DNA of 64,000 nucleotides from assembly GCA_947561715.1 (NCBI GenBank), contig OX387199.1:11289001-11353000 (forward strand), given 5' to 3'. The number at the start of each line of letters is the position of its first letter. The stretch's first letter is position 1. Origin of the DNA: Ascidia mentula. Lineage: Eukaryota; Chordata; Ascidiacea; Phlebobranchia; Ascidiidae. Below are positions 24,601-37,337 of this stretch, one piece after another. Position numbers and translations under genes: made by a program. The notes under the pieces were generated by a model. The model was not told the origin of the DNA. It did no database searches and saw only the letters and a list, made by a program, of their open reading frames with translations.

Positions 24601-25877
24601 GTCTTTATAACGAATCCTGTCCATACGAATAAGTTTCAAACATGCTTTCATCACAACTGGTTCAAACTTTTGAAACAAAATTTTGCAAATTGAAAATATT
24701 TTTTATTGTTTGCAATGCTTTGAAACAAGTACCTGGCCAAAGTACCAATCTGACCTTCCAATAAATCTCACATTTCCATAAAACTGCAAGCCTTCTTCAT
24801 TTAGCACATATTCATTTTTCCATGCATCATCTCTCAAATACACTGGATCAACTGTGTGTGCAGTTTTTAAAGTAACTGAATCAGTTAATTTGTCGCAACA
24901 ATGGCATCTTAACTGACACCAGTGTTTAAATGCAGACATAAACTTACACTTTGACCATGGGTTAAAGATGGCAATAAGATCGCTGGTAATTTTTATGGGT
25001 CGCGACCTCCTTCGACCAATCTTCAGTCTCATCGCCAGCACCCATTTTCCTACACCTGTAGTCTTGGCTGATGTGTGAACCTCCAATGTAACAATATCAC
25101 CTGCAACGTTATATGTATTGAATGTAGTTCATCAATATGGTAGCTGGGATTCTGACTGCTGCTTATCAGTTTTTTGTTGGTTTGTGTAGAGTTGAGGCAA
25201 ATACTAAATTTTGACAAACTTTGATTCTGAACTATTTGTTGTGCAAAAATCTAAAAAACAATCAAATCATGTTGTGGTCTTACCAACAGCTGCCAAGAGG
25301 TTATGCCCAACCATATCTTCATCAGGCATGGGATCAATCCTTGGCAAACGTATCAATGTTCCATGATAAGACATTGGTCTTCTACTATCAGCTAAATTAT
25401 TTGACATATCTTGTTAGCTTGAAACATACTTATTAATAATAAGGAACATGATAAATTTCTCATCATCACCCATCACTCTTATTTGACTAAAGCAGAACAA
25501 ATAATATATACCCATTCTTAGTTCAAACAGAAGACTTTCATTGGATTGCAATGAACGAGAAAGTGTAATCATCAGTTTAAACGGAAAACCTCTTCTGAAT
25601 ACCATTTCGCTGCTTTCATAATCTGATGTATGATGCTTCTCAGCAGTGTCTTCCTTAAACAAATTTACTGACTTCACAAGCAAAGGTTCTGCAAGTGAAA
25701 TGAACAACTTGTACTGATTAGCAGTACAAAGTAAAAAGGGTATAAACAAAATTTATGTGACATCTGTTTAGCCGTAAAGCCTTTTGGAAAGCAGTTGTTA
25801 CCAGTGCTTAAATGTATTTATGAAAGATGTTCACTTGTGTTCATACCTATTGCTGTACGGCGACGTCTTCTTGACAT
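21614..25877 (-). CDS. TGM: Transglutaminase (protein-glutamine gamma-glutamyltransferase)
   Basis: Calcium-dependent enzyme that crosslinks glutamine to lysine side chains. There are 16 exons, 5' to 3' on the minus strand: 25847-25877, 25512-25688, 25284-25391, 24948-25100, 24733-24851, 24547-24666, 24260-24422, 24065-24197, 23603-23750, 23289-23379, 22867-22977, 22562-22713, 22433-22502, 22137-22354, 21945-22085, 21614-21748. They give 689 aa (human TG2 687). Catalytic triad: Cys281 in YGQCWVFAG, His338 in NFHVWND, Asp361 in ALDATPQE. The oxyanion-stabilising Trp246 (GNW) is also present. The N-terminal beta-sandwich ([26 protein letters not shown]) and two C-terminal barrels follow. The basic start [10 protein letters not shown] has no signal peptide, pointing to a cytosolic or unconventionally released enzyme. 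Intron 11 appears to use a GC donor. Paralogue identity within the TGM family is not resolved. Confidence 0.95.
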
Positions 25878-27550
25878 TGTGACAGATTTTGCAAGTTATT
25901 CACTCAAGGTATCCTGTGCATTAATATATCATCATATTAATTTGGCACACTACGCAATGTATTGTAAATAGATATCTTAATAATAGGTACCACAATTCAT
26001 TTTATTTTTGCCATCGTCCACAAAATACAAAAAAACAAAACTGCAAAATGAAATGAAATAGACATCGTCCGGGGCACGGTTAAAACCACAACCGGTCATA
26101 CGAAAAACAGAAGCTACTTCGTAGCGTTTGCAATACAACAATGTCATAAACCTTTTAGGTTGTGAGCAGGCAACTACAGAATGAAATCAATGATAGCTTG
26201 CCATCCCCCACAAACAATATATTCCGCTACGACGTATTCGGCGTTCATTGCAGGAACCGTCATACTTGTTTAACATTTTTATCAACACCAACATGCTAAA
26301 CTTAGATTGCACACACGAATTGACGAATACCCCCATTTCGGCCAAAAAAGTTTAGACGCAATTCCCTGCAGGCAGGCAAACCGTTTCCATAACGTAAACA
26401 AAAAAACTTTCCCGCCCTTGTATGGTGGCGCCAGTTACTCTTATCTCGTCACCAACTCATTCCGGTTTAACAAACAGCTCTTGTTTTGTCTGTAGGGATC
26501 AATTATTTTTGTTTCAAAACCTTTTCTTTGTCATATTTATGTAATGTTTACCAACGAACCAACGAACTCCGCATCTATTTACGGATTTAATGTGAATGAA
26601 GCATTTTAGGTTATGGGCCAGCACCGGTAAAAAAATTAAGACAACTTCAGCTTTATATAATGTTGATCAGTGGTTCTAAATCGATTCGAAATTTTCCACG
26701 TTTGCAGGTGGGCCGGCATCAGTAGATACGAAAAAGTTGTATCAAAAATGCTGTGATTCTCTGTGTCTATTACATTGTCTTGTAGGTTTCAAACCGGAAG
26801 TATACGAAAACCATGTTGTAATTCGCATTTTAACGTTTTACCGACTTCCTGTACATAACAGAACCATTATTTCTACGCTTGCGTGTTCATAATTCGCCCA
26901 CTGAAAACTACATAACTTTTGTCGCATTGATGACGGTCCGCCAAACATGTCAACGGACCCAGGAGGACAATTTAATTTGGTATTGTGCATGTTTTTATTC
27001 GCATTATACGTAGCCGTATCACCGACACGTTTTTCCTGCGATAATGACGTCTTTTAGAGGCCAAGTGTGGATTTAAACCTTAACTTAAACCTTAAGTCTG
27101 CATAATGCCCTCCACGGAGGCACACGGATAAGGGACTGTGTCATTTGTTGCATGCAAGGTATAAACTACTAAACGAGTGACATACTCTCAACTACCCGCA
27201 CATGTCCCTTTAGAAAAACATCCTTGCACTAAACTTAGGACTGTTTCGGTTTGATAAAGCATGTAACTTCTGACCTTACCTTTGTAATGTCTGTATCAAA
27301 CTGTACAATATTGATTAGGCCTACCCTCAAACGCATCATAATTTCGTTTATTGTTACTTTGAATGTGCATTTTATTCGCTCAATCGCATTAACCAGTTTC
27401 TTATCCGCCTGCAGCTGATGGTATATTCACCACCTGCAAATCTGGGGGGATGTATTTGTAACATACGTCACAGAAACCAATGCTTGTATTGCGTAATGTT
27501 TTGCGTGCAGCTTTGCACTCGTGACATTATTGATATCACGTGACATTATT
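25878..27550. other. Divergent spacer upstream of transglutaminase
   Basis: No gene is seen. It should contain the transglutaminase promoter at its left end and regulatory DNA at the right. AT-rich with scattered CpG. I recognise no repeat ends here. Confidence 0.45.
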
Positions 27551-27552
27551 GA

Positions 27553-27586
27553 CCAATTAGCGGTCAGTATGGAGAGTTTTAAAAAG
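27553..27586 (+). promoter_or_regulatory. CCAAT and TATA-like boxes before a small frame
   Basis: CCAAT at 27553-27557 is followed by TTTTAAAAAG at 27577-27586. A transcript start about 25-30 bases further (near CTGTTTAGTC) would give a 60-80 base leader before the ATG at 27679. The spacing is that of a compact core promoter. Evidence is positional only. Confidence 0.4.
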
Positions 27587-27678
27587 CCCAGTGTCTACCT
27601 GTTTAGTCTTTTTTACTTGATTCTACTCGTTTCTATTCTATTCGCTTGGATTCTATCAACATTCTATTGAAATTTGTA

Positions 27679-27915
27679 ATGTACCGTTTTAATGAAGCCG
27701 ATAACAGTTTTCAATACAATCGTTATCCAGAGAACTATCAAAGGTCTGATTACTTTGCAAGACGAGGTAGAAAAAATCATTACAACTCAACTGACTCACC
27801 ACGCGCTAGCGTCATTGAGACACTGTTAAATATCTCTGATACAATTAGGGTTATTTACAGTGCTAAGGCACAAAGAATTTTTTTAAACGGGCATACTGTA
27901 ACCATAGAATACTAA
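27679..27915 (+). CDS. Small unrecognised protein, 78 aa, intronless
   Basis: I do not recognise this protein. It starts MYRFNEADNSFQYNRYPENY, has a basic, aromatic N-terminal half (RRGRKNHYN), and ends with a more hydrophobic stretch (SVIETLLNISDTIRVIY, then FLNGHTVTIEY) that could form a helix and strand. No signal peptide or membrane segment is seen. Support is indirect: a CCAAT/TATA pair upstream, no intron signals inside, and a perfect hairpin overlapping the stop. It lies 257 bases upstream of the mannosidase start on the same strand, so it could instead be a chance frame in the mannosidase 5' region. Function unknown. Confidence 0.35.
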   Translation: MYRFNEADNSFQYNRYPENYQRSDYFARRGRKNHYNSTDSPRASVIETLLNISDTIRVIYSAKAQRIFLNGHTVTIEY

Positions 27916-27929
27916 AATAGTATTCTATG
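27903..27929. other. Perfect 11-bp hairpin across the stop codon of the small frame
   Basis: CATAGAATACT and its exact inverse AGTATTCTATG are separated by the 5-base loop AAAAT. The TAA stop of the 78-aa frame lies at 27913-27915, at the loop side of the left arm. It resembles an RNA hairpin or a palindromic protein-binding site. Confidence 0.75.
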
Positions 27930-28172
27930 CTGTAACATTAAAAAACAAACTTGTAAAGATGCTTCTGCAAAATCCGGCGCACTACGATCCGTTTCGCTCA
28001 TCTGTTTCCAAATCATTTTGTGATGTATATACGTATTTGGGGCTTTCCCGCTCTAGAAAGATATTAGTCAATAAATTTTAGTAATGTATACAAAAAGTGA
28101 CGAAAGAGAATACTGGTAACTTGTTTACCTTTTGTGTGTTTTAAGTTGTGTAATGTGATTTTGGTAAAAAAA

Positions 28173-31100
28173 ATGACGAAGCTGTGGATGTATATGTTGC
28201 TTCTGCTTTTTCCTGCAACTTGTATGGGAGCATCTTGCGGATATGAGGTAGCATCAGAATCCAATCATAATTACTTCGTTCTGAAGTATAATGTAATTTT
28301 TGCAGAGTTGTAACATGGGGAACAGTGAACATTTGAATGTCCATCTTGTCCCTCATACTCATGATGATGTCGGCTGGCTTAAAACTGTTGATCAGTACTA
28401 CTATGGAGGTTTTTGTTTAAACTAGTTTATGATTTTTTGTTGTATAATTTTTTGAAGCAATTTTGTTAAAATTACTTCTAAGCCCATGAGCAAATGGTAA
28501 TTTTTGTGTCTGTTAATTCATGTGTTTAATTTTAGCAAACAATTCTATTGCAATTGCTGGCGTTCAGTACATTTTGGACACAGTTGTGCCATACCTAGAG
28601 TCTGATCCAACAAAACGCTTTATATACGTTGAAATTGCATTCTTTTATCGATGGTGGAATCAGCAAACTGAGCACATGAAAACCAAAGTTAAAGCACTTG
28701 TTGAAGAAGGTCAAACTAACTAATTCCTGGGCATCTACTTCTCATGTCGTATGTGAAATAGATGCTTTAATAGTTATTAAGTTTGATTTCTTGCTGGCGT
28801 ATAATGTATAAATAAGTTTTGATTACGAACATATAAATGTGCATTAAGTACAAATGAAATTACCTGGTGTATTTTATATTAAAGTAGTTTTTTGTACATT
28901 CATCGTAGTCAAATTTCCGTATAAAAAATAAACAAATTTGATTTTTGTATTTATTGCCAGTAAGAAATTACTTATTTTTCATATTACATTATGTTTGAAA
29001 AACTAAGCTGTTTATCTTTTTTTTCATAATTGTGTGTGACAATAATTGATATTAAAACTGTTGTGTTTTGGGTGTGTATGTTTGATTTATGTGTGACTCT
29101 TTCAAAACAAAAAAAACAACAACCCAAATGTGTATGTTTGTGTTGCATGCTTATGATAATGTAATTGGCAATCAAAGCATATAGCAGTGTTCAAAAAGCA
29201 AGTGTCCAGTACATTCTTGATACATCCATCACAAACTTATTACCGGAGGATTCACATCATTTCATTTATGTCGAAATTGCCTATTTTAAACGCTGGTGGG
29301 ATGAACAAAGTGATTCTTTAAAACAGCAAGTGGTGAAAATGGTAAATGGGGGTAAGCTATTTTAAGTTACAAATGTTTATCTACACAAACAAGTGTTTTT
29401 GCATAATAAAACATAACTATGGTGACTGGTATGATGACAGTTTGTGTGTGATGTGTGGCTGTGGCATATGTGTATGCAGGTACCAAACTTGATACTTTCA
29501 ATTTTGCTAGTATAATAATGTTCTTATATGTTTATATTTGCATCTAGAAAAATACACAAACTTGAACTTATTTATTTATATTAAATGCTTATCTTGACGG
29601 CCAAATTTTTTCTCAACTAATGAGAACTATGCAATGTATAATAATAGGAAGGTTGGAGTTTATTCTTGGTGGTTGGTGCATGAATGATGAAGCATCCACT
29701 CATTATAATGCGATCATTGATCAAATGACCTTGGGAATGACATTTTTAAATGAAACATTTGGAGCTTGTGGACGACCACGGGTGGCATGGCAGATTGACC
29801 CATTTGGTCACTCACGTGAACAAGCTTCACTTTTTGCTCAAGTGAGAACACTCATCCCATCAAAAAATGCAACACATTCATCGATTCAAATTTTTAGATG
29901 GGTTTTGATGGATTGTTCTTTGGGCGCCTTGATTTTCAAGATAAAAACTTGCGTGAAAAGCAACTTCGAATGGAAGAAGTTTGGCATGGAAGTGAAAGTT
30001 TGTCATCACCTCAAGCAGATTTATTCACTGGTAATGTTTGTTATTCGGCGAGTAGATTTATTCACTGGTTGTTTTGTTTATTATTCGGCGAGTAACAGAT
30101 TACTGTATTGTTGATAGTGACCTTGTGCGGGAAAAGTATATATACTAAGTCTAAAATGAGAGCATTTAGAAGCAAGTAGACTTCCCAAGCTAATATGTTA
30201 CTACATTTTATATATATACCATGAAACAAATTGTAAGCCCCCAAACCAAATAGTTGATGCCATGTAAGAAAAAAGGTAATCACTAAAATAATTAAAAAAA
30301 ATTTAAATTATGTTCTGTAAAACTGCCATGCCAAGCATTAGATCAACCAATCAAAAAGCTACAGGTATTCCGCATGTTCATGTTGTTGTTATATTTCTTG
30401 TATAAGGTTCTGTTTTATATCGGAACTTTTTGTTAAGGTGTTAATGAAAATGGATATGGACCACCGGCTGGATTTTGTTTTGATGAGCTATGTGGCGACT
30501 CTCCTATAATGGATGATCCAAATCTAGAGGAATATAATGTGGAGGAAAAAGTGCATGCATTTGCAGATGCAGCAAGGCACCAAGTAAACATTGACATCAT
30601 GTGATCAACACAAACCAGACAAACAGTGTTTAATGCTGTGTACTATTATCAGGCAAAGCATTTTAAGACCAACCACATAATGATGACCATGGGTTCAGAC
30701 TTCCAATACAGCAATGCTCGAACCTGGTATAAAAACCTTGACAAGTTGATAAAATACGTAAACATGGCGGTGAGTTAAACGTAGATGATAAATCTTAAGC
30801 ATCAACCTGTATTTTATTTTTTGTTTTGTTATTGACAATGGATTTATTTTTTTTGTAATAAGTTCTAATTAAAAGGTTTGAAACAAAGTAACAGCTATAT
30901 AAACATTTTAAATATTAGTTTTTTATGGACAAAATATAGGTGTTGATACACAAATAAGTAGCATCAATTTGTAAATTTTACTCTACTTTCTTTTTCCATG
31001 TCTAAACCATTTTTTCCAAACTCATTCAGAATTCCAATGCTTTTACTTTAGAGAATGCACAAATAAACTTCAATTACTGTTGTTTGACAGAATAAAAATA

Positions 31101-34100
31101 TCACAGTATTCTACTCAACACCATCTTGCTACTTGTATGCACTAAACCAGGCAAATGAGGAATGGTCTGTGAAAAATGATGACTTCTTTCCTTATGCTGA
31201 TTCACCACATTCTTTTTGGACCGGATATTTTACCAGCCGACCAGCCCTAAAAGGTTATGTTCGAGACAGCAATAACCTCCTTCAGGTGCAAACTACTTTA
31301 TATTTAGTGATAAAATTTAGCAATTTTTTTTGTTTCCAAAAAAATTTTGTGGCTCACTTTTAGTGTTTTTATTATGTGTGCAAATTTTTTTTATTGAAAA
31401 TATTGAATTTTGTGGCACCTCTTGTGAATAACATTATATTTTTTAATAACCTTCTAAACAGCTAAGAAGGGCATTACAAACTTTTTTGCGTGTTTTGTGA
31501 AAAACAAGTGATCTTGGTTGGGGATGACTTTTTCTGGCATAAAGCTTTAAATTCATCGTCATCTCTATTCCCACACATAAAGTAACTTGGGTATACATTG
31601 TTTTTATATTATAACTGTGATATTGTCTTCTTGTATGAGCATTATAATACAGGTTTAAAGTAGGTCCAGATATACACACTGACAATAAACTCTTTCATGT
31701 TTCCTTTCTAATGGTGATCTTCATTGATGTAGGTATGCAAACAGTTCGAAGTCCTTGGTGGATCCAACAACATCCAGTCTTCATCATGGAAATTAAGTAA
31801 GTCTAATTTAAATTTGTATGAGTTGATTTATTTTGATACGTACAACAAATTAAGTTTTCTGACAGAGGAAGCAATGGGAGTTGCACAACATCATGATGCT
31901 GTATCTGGGACAAGCAAGCAACATGTTGCTAATGATTATGCTCAAAGGCTTTACAGAGGTTCGGGACTGTTATGTATTCAATAGGTTTGATAACTTGCTG
32001 TATGTTTAGGTCGCCATGATTGTAAAAATGTTGCAAGCGAGGTTATTACTGGCAAATCTGGCAATATTTACACTTGTGATTACATAAACATCACTTTTTG
32101 CAACTACACGCAGTATATGAATGAGGTGTGATTTTCTTTGAGCAATTTCTAGATAGATTTTTACTTGCAACTTGGTGGTAACGTATTGCTTAACTTGTAA
32201 CACATAGATGTTTGTATGTGAAATATATTAACAAACAATTTTAGACATATTTATTTAATGCAAAGTAGGCCTGTTAATTTGTGTACAACATTATTGATAT
32301 CCATAGTTGTTGTTTGATAAGATAAAACAATGATTACTTCCAAAATGTTTAAGATGTTAAAAGAAAGAGTTTATCAAAAGAAAGATCTCTAAATTGCATA
32401 TTATTTAGTTTGTGGTTATTGTGTACAATCCTCTTGCCCGGGCTGTTGAGAAATACTTGAGGCTTCCTGTTGATGCATCTGGTAGTAGCATGTTTACTGT
32501 GCTTGCAATGGATGGAGGTTCTACTGTTGAAACACAGGTAAATGATTGTGGCAAAAAATATTAAATTCCTATTCATGTTTTTTACCAATTTTTGTTCTTG
32601 CAACAACAATTGTTTTTCATATAATACGCACTAGTATTTTAATACTGTTGAGGCATCACAAGCTTGTATTGGAGGTTTTGGACCCTTCAATTAACCGACT
32701 GTGTGACCTTACTGATAAACCATTCAAACAATGTGGTCAACACTACAAATATGTCTGGTGTATCATAGTAATATCTTGTTAGGGACAAGTGTATCGCAAG
32801 GTTCATGAAAGTTGGGAACCGCTGCCTTGTGTGTAGCATACAACATTCTAACAATCACATAAAACATTTAAAAATATTAATAACTGTCTTGTATTGTATG
32901 TTGTGTGCAGATTGTGCCAGCAAGCGATGCAACCAAATCAGTTCGACAAATTCGTGGAAATGCAGATTCTGAACTTGTGTTTTTGGCTGATCTTCCAGCT
33001 TTGGGTTATGAGGAGTATAAGGTTTCTACAAAAAGTGATGTTTTTTTAGAAATAAGTAACTTAATATGTTTTCTGTCTGCACACTAGATTTCAAAACAGT
33101 CATTTAGTAAAAAGTTCCTTCCAAAATCGAAAGTACGAGGCATAAAAAAAGATGATATTACTATTGCAAATGAGGTATGCCAGTAATAATGGTCTGTAAA
33201 GTTGTTTTAAATGATTGAGATTTAAATTATTGTTGTCCTGTTTAGTTTTACAAAGTACAGTTTGATGGCACTACAGGCCTTTTGAAAACGATCATTAACA
33301 CAGATAGTTCTATTGAGATTCCAGTGTCACAAAATTTGTATTGGTATAACAGCAGCACTGGAAATAATGTTAGTAATCAAAATTCAGGTAAGATGTTGAT
33401 TCAACATACATCTATTGATCAAATAAGCGACATATACTGTTAAATCAAATATACTGTTTGATATTTTTATTGAATAAACTAGCTTACCCTACTTTAAAAC
33501 ATGTTGTTTCAGGCAATTTAATTCATGTTTTAACATATTGACGTCGCTGGCACAATGCCTAATCAGGAGCGAAATTCTGCTAAAACTAAGGAACCAGTTA
33601 TACTGTTAAATGTGGCATTTTTGTTTTAGGTGCCTACATCTTTAGGCCGAATTCATCTCATTTATTTCCATGTTCTAACAGTACAATAGAGACACATGTT
33701 TTGGAGGTAAGTGCATTGTTGGTAAAGTGAATAGATGATCTTATTTTACTGATGCATATGTATAGGGATCAAACCCGCTTGTGCAAGAGGTTTACCAGAA
33801 GTTCAGTGATTGGGCGTGGCAGGTAAGTTTCTATGATTATTGACAAAGTTTGTGTTTTTTGCTGGTATCATTTGCCAAGCATTATTACATGTAAAATTTC
33901 ACTCAATGGTTGTGTTTTGATAGGTTGTCAGATTATACGCAAAAAAGAAATATGTTGAGATAGAATGGACGATTGGACCCATTCCTTTTAAAGATGGATT
34001 TGGAAAAGAAGTTATATCCAGGTAAGGGTTGTCAAGAAATTTATTTGCATGCTGAATGTAATAAATACAGCAGCTTGGTAAATTGCAAGCAAATTTGTTT

Positions 34101-36037
34101 TTAGATTTGATACATCCCTTGCCACAGAGGGAATATATTACACTGATGCAAATGGCAGAGAAATTTTGGAACGCAAGTATGAGCATGGTTTCTATAAGGT
34201 TTTGGATGCTTAGCTTCTACACACTTTATCTTAGTGCTATGGAAAATATGCTGGACTAAAATTGCTTTTTTTAGACGTAATTATAGACCAACATGGACGT
34301 TGAACCAATCAGAGCCAGTTGCGGGAAATTATTACCCGGTTAATTCCCGGATTTTTATCAAGGATTCAAAATATCAATTGACAGTTCTTACTGACAGATC
34401 ACAAGGTGGCGCTAGTTTGGCAGACGGCTCGCTTGAACTGATGGTAAAAATGTTGTATATTTCCTAAATTTTAAACTCGATAAGAACTGTTAGGAGAAAT
34501 TTGTTGCTAAAGCAAATTTAATGTAAAATGTGATAGGATTTTTTTCGACTGGTATTTACCCCCAAAAAACGTGTCAGTAAATAAAAATGAACGGACATCT
34601 GGAAAAAAGTGCTAAACATGGTAACGTGAGTAGGTCGCATTCAGTAGGTCGCATTCAAGTCCCGCTGTATTTAGTTGCACAGACGAATTCTTTTTGACGA
34701 TCATCGTGGTGTCGCGGAACCTCTAAACGAAACAGGACAATTTGGAAATGGCCTCATAGTTCGCGGCAAACAACGAATTTTGCTGGAAAATATTCAGTCG
34801 TCGGCTGCTCAACACCGCCACCTGGCAGAAGAAATGTTTATGGACGCCTTTGTAATGTTTCGAAACGTTACCACAGTAACGTCTGGCATTCCTTCGGTAC
34901 GACGTAAACCAAACAAATAGTAAACTTCATATTCTTACTTTTATATCTCCTTTTATGTGAGCTTAATTTACTCTAATTTTCAAAACCTGTTACAGGGAAG
35001 TTTGTTATCAGCACCCCTCCCCCCAAACGTCCACTTGCTTACCCTAGAAAAGAAATCGAATGGTCAAATTTTGATTCGCTTGGAGCACCAGTTTGCAGTG
35101 GACGAAGACCCTGAGCTATCTAAACCTGTCACTGTATCTCTGAAGGTAAAGATTATCTCATTGTAGTTGAAATACTTCTCGCCATTCAAGACAAAATCAC
35201 GCCAGTGGTGTGACTATGAATGCGATAATGACCTGCACCTTAAAATGCATCGCTAGGTATTTTATTTGTGTTGTTCGTTGTTTCGTATATAGTTAAGTAT
35301 TTGCATATTTATGTGCGTTTTACTAATTTTTTTATTCGTGAAATGAAAGTAATCGTTTTTTTTTTAAGGGCTTGTTTAAAGGTTTTGACCCTGTATCCGT
35401 GGAAGAACTTGTTCTCGGAGCAAATGCGTTGAAAAGCGAAGTGAGCAGATTGCAGTGGAAAACACATATGCGTGAGAAGCGAGGTAGGATTGTAATATTT
35501 ACAACCTATGAATCATTGCAACAACGATCTGTCATAAAAACGTCGACTCATAGCTACCCACTAATCATTAACGTTTACTGGAACGCGTTAGCCCAGTTTC
35601 CAATTGCCGCACCTATATTGTTTGAGTGGTCGGCAATAAGCTCGCTGTATGTTTGTTCAGCATTTTTCGCATGCAAAAGTTTATTTTTTTTTTGGAGAGG
35701 GAAAACCAAAATTTTCTCATGCGGAAATTGTTGAAATTTATTTACAAATTTAATTTTGTGTTTCGAAACAAATACGTTATTATTGGCGTTCCCGTATTAA
35801 GTTGGAATATGATAATAATAATAATAATAAAATTGTTTCGCGGGTTTAAAAATGGTCGAACTTTTGTACTTAATGCATTTTATTGATTCAAGAATGATTG
35901 TTGTTTTAACAGATACAGAACGAGTGACACAATTTGAGAAGCCGCATGATTTTACAAATGGTTTCGGAGACTTGATTAATGACGAGTTCGATGTTACGTT
36001 GCAGCCTATGCAAATACGAACATTTCTAATGAGTTAA
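28173..36037 (+). CDS. MAN2B1: Lysosomal alpha-mannosidase (GH38)
   Basis: Zinc-dependent exo-mannosidase that trims N-glycans in lysosomes. Exons: 28173-28247, 28306-28408, then 3a 28536-28709 or 3b 29178-29351, 29648-29841, 29898-30030, 30438-30583, 30653-30769, 31091-31285, 31733-31796, 31866-31958, 32010-32125, 32409-32537, 32911-33021, 33088-33174, 33246-33387, 33630-33706, 33766-33822, 33924-34021, 34105-34176, 34275-34443, 34675-34896, 34996-35145, 35369-35483, 35913-36037. All phases agree and give 987 aa (human 1011). A signal peptide occupies about residues 1-20 ([12 protein letters not shown]). Zinc and active-site residues: HTHDDVGW (His44, Asp46), nucleophile Asp168 in WQIDPFGHS, His410 in [10 protein letters not shown]. 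Further hallmarks are [34 protein letters not shown] and [11 protein letters not shown]. Several N-glycosylation sites (NIT, NYT, NSS) fit a secreted or lysosomal protein. Confidence 0.96.
28536..28709 (+). other. MAN2B1: Mannosidase alternative exon 3a
   Basis: 174 bp, phase 1 in and out. It encodes residues 60-117 including [10 protein letters not shown] and [17 protein letters not shown]. It is closer than 3b to the vertebrate sequence at this place (AGVQYILD, [18 protein letters not shown]). Confidence 0.88.
29178..29351 (+). other. MAN2B1: Mannosidase alternative exon 3b (tandem duplicate of 3a)
   Basis: Also 174 bp with the same phases. It encodes [15 protein letters not shown] and [17 protein letters not shown]. 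By hand count 27 of 58 residues match 3a, with the FIYVEIA and RWW cores intact. Acceptor CAAAG and donor GTAAGC are present, and the frame is fully open. The equal length allows a clean swap. Confidence 0.82.
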
Positions 36038-37337
36038 AGCATGATATTAAACTCTGTCAAGCTAATCACGTGTGTTCAGTGTTCATTTATGCATTTTCAT
36101 TTTCTTGATTTTTTTTCCTATTTACTCAACTCTATTTCATTTTTCGCAATCTATTGTACCTACGTAATACACGTAAATGTATAAGTTCTAAGTTTTCCAG
36201 ATCATTTAATTTTGTGTGAAATAAATCCCGAATGCACAAAACATTTGTTTAGTTTGGAAACTGTTTGCTTTGCACATTTGCACTACCACCATTTTATGCT
36301 TTATAGAATAAGTTGTTCAGGATGATCAGGTTGGTTATTGAGCCAGACGTTGTTTGGCAGTATAGATTTTTGAAAGTATATTAACAAGAACATCTCGACT
36401 TCGATCCCTACAGAATGGGTTCTGGCTGAGCACTGGAAAACACATGTTTTTAAAAAAATATAGAAAAGGACTAGTTTGCTCTAAAATCTACAGAACAAAG
36501 CATTTTATCTTAATTAGCAAACAATCTGATGCGCCATCCTTCAAAAAGCAACAATTGACTTTGTTTGACTTCTCGCGCTAAGCAGAGTTTGTTTCGCGGT
36601 TTCTCTCCGTGTATTTTAACGTTGCCTGCTGTTCGTTGTGCATTAGAATGTTGACCGAGTTTGAAATCTCATTTAGTGATCAAGGCATTTTACAATATGC
36701 TGTGTCAGTTACACATATCTCAATATTGAGCTATCACGTGACTTACCTCACAACCTCATTTTGTTGGTTGTGGTGCAACGAGGTGTGCGGTTGACCAGAT
36801 ACTTGAATGTGTAGTGTCATTACTCATATATTCAGAAAGGTCACATAAGTTATTTTGATTTTCATGAAATCCTAATGTAAATTTTTACAAAGAAATATAA
36901 AAAATTACAGCCTGAACACAAATTTCGATAAAAAGATAGAGGCAGAAATCATTGACATTTTCCTTTTGCATCCAAACACGAAAAGTTAACAGCGGTATGT
37001 TGCATAAATTTAGTTTTAAATATTAGTATGATTTTTCTGTACCTCCGTAGTTAACGTATGATAAACAAAGCAAGGGTTGATTTCTGCTTTTATCTGGAGC
37101 AGTCGAACCGAGCCAGACACGGTGTGACTGAGTATATGGTTTGTTTGCTTGTTTCATAGCGAGGCGAACATTAACCAGCAGTGGCTGGGGGTTATCATCG
37201 GTTAGGTTACTGTGGGGCACTTTATGCATCACAAGTCAAGGCATGTACATGAAGGGATGATATCGCAGTGGCAAGGGATATTAAATTTGAGTGAACTTGT
37301 ATTTCCAAGGTTTTATATGCGTGTAAGCTAATATAAC
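36038..37337. other. Spacer between mannosidase and first scavenger receptor
   Basis: The mannosidase 3' UTR ends near an AATAAA at 36220-36225, 183 bases past the stop. Beyond it I see no gene or repeat that I can name. The receptor promoter should lie in the last few hundred bases; no TATA box stands out. Confidence 0.5.
36220..36225 (+). terminator. Poly(A) signal AATAAA for the mannosidase
   Basis: Canonical hexamer 183 bases after the stop codon at 36035-36037. Confidence 0.55.
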
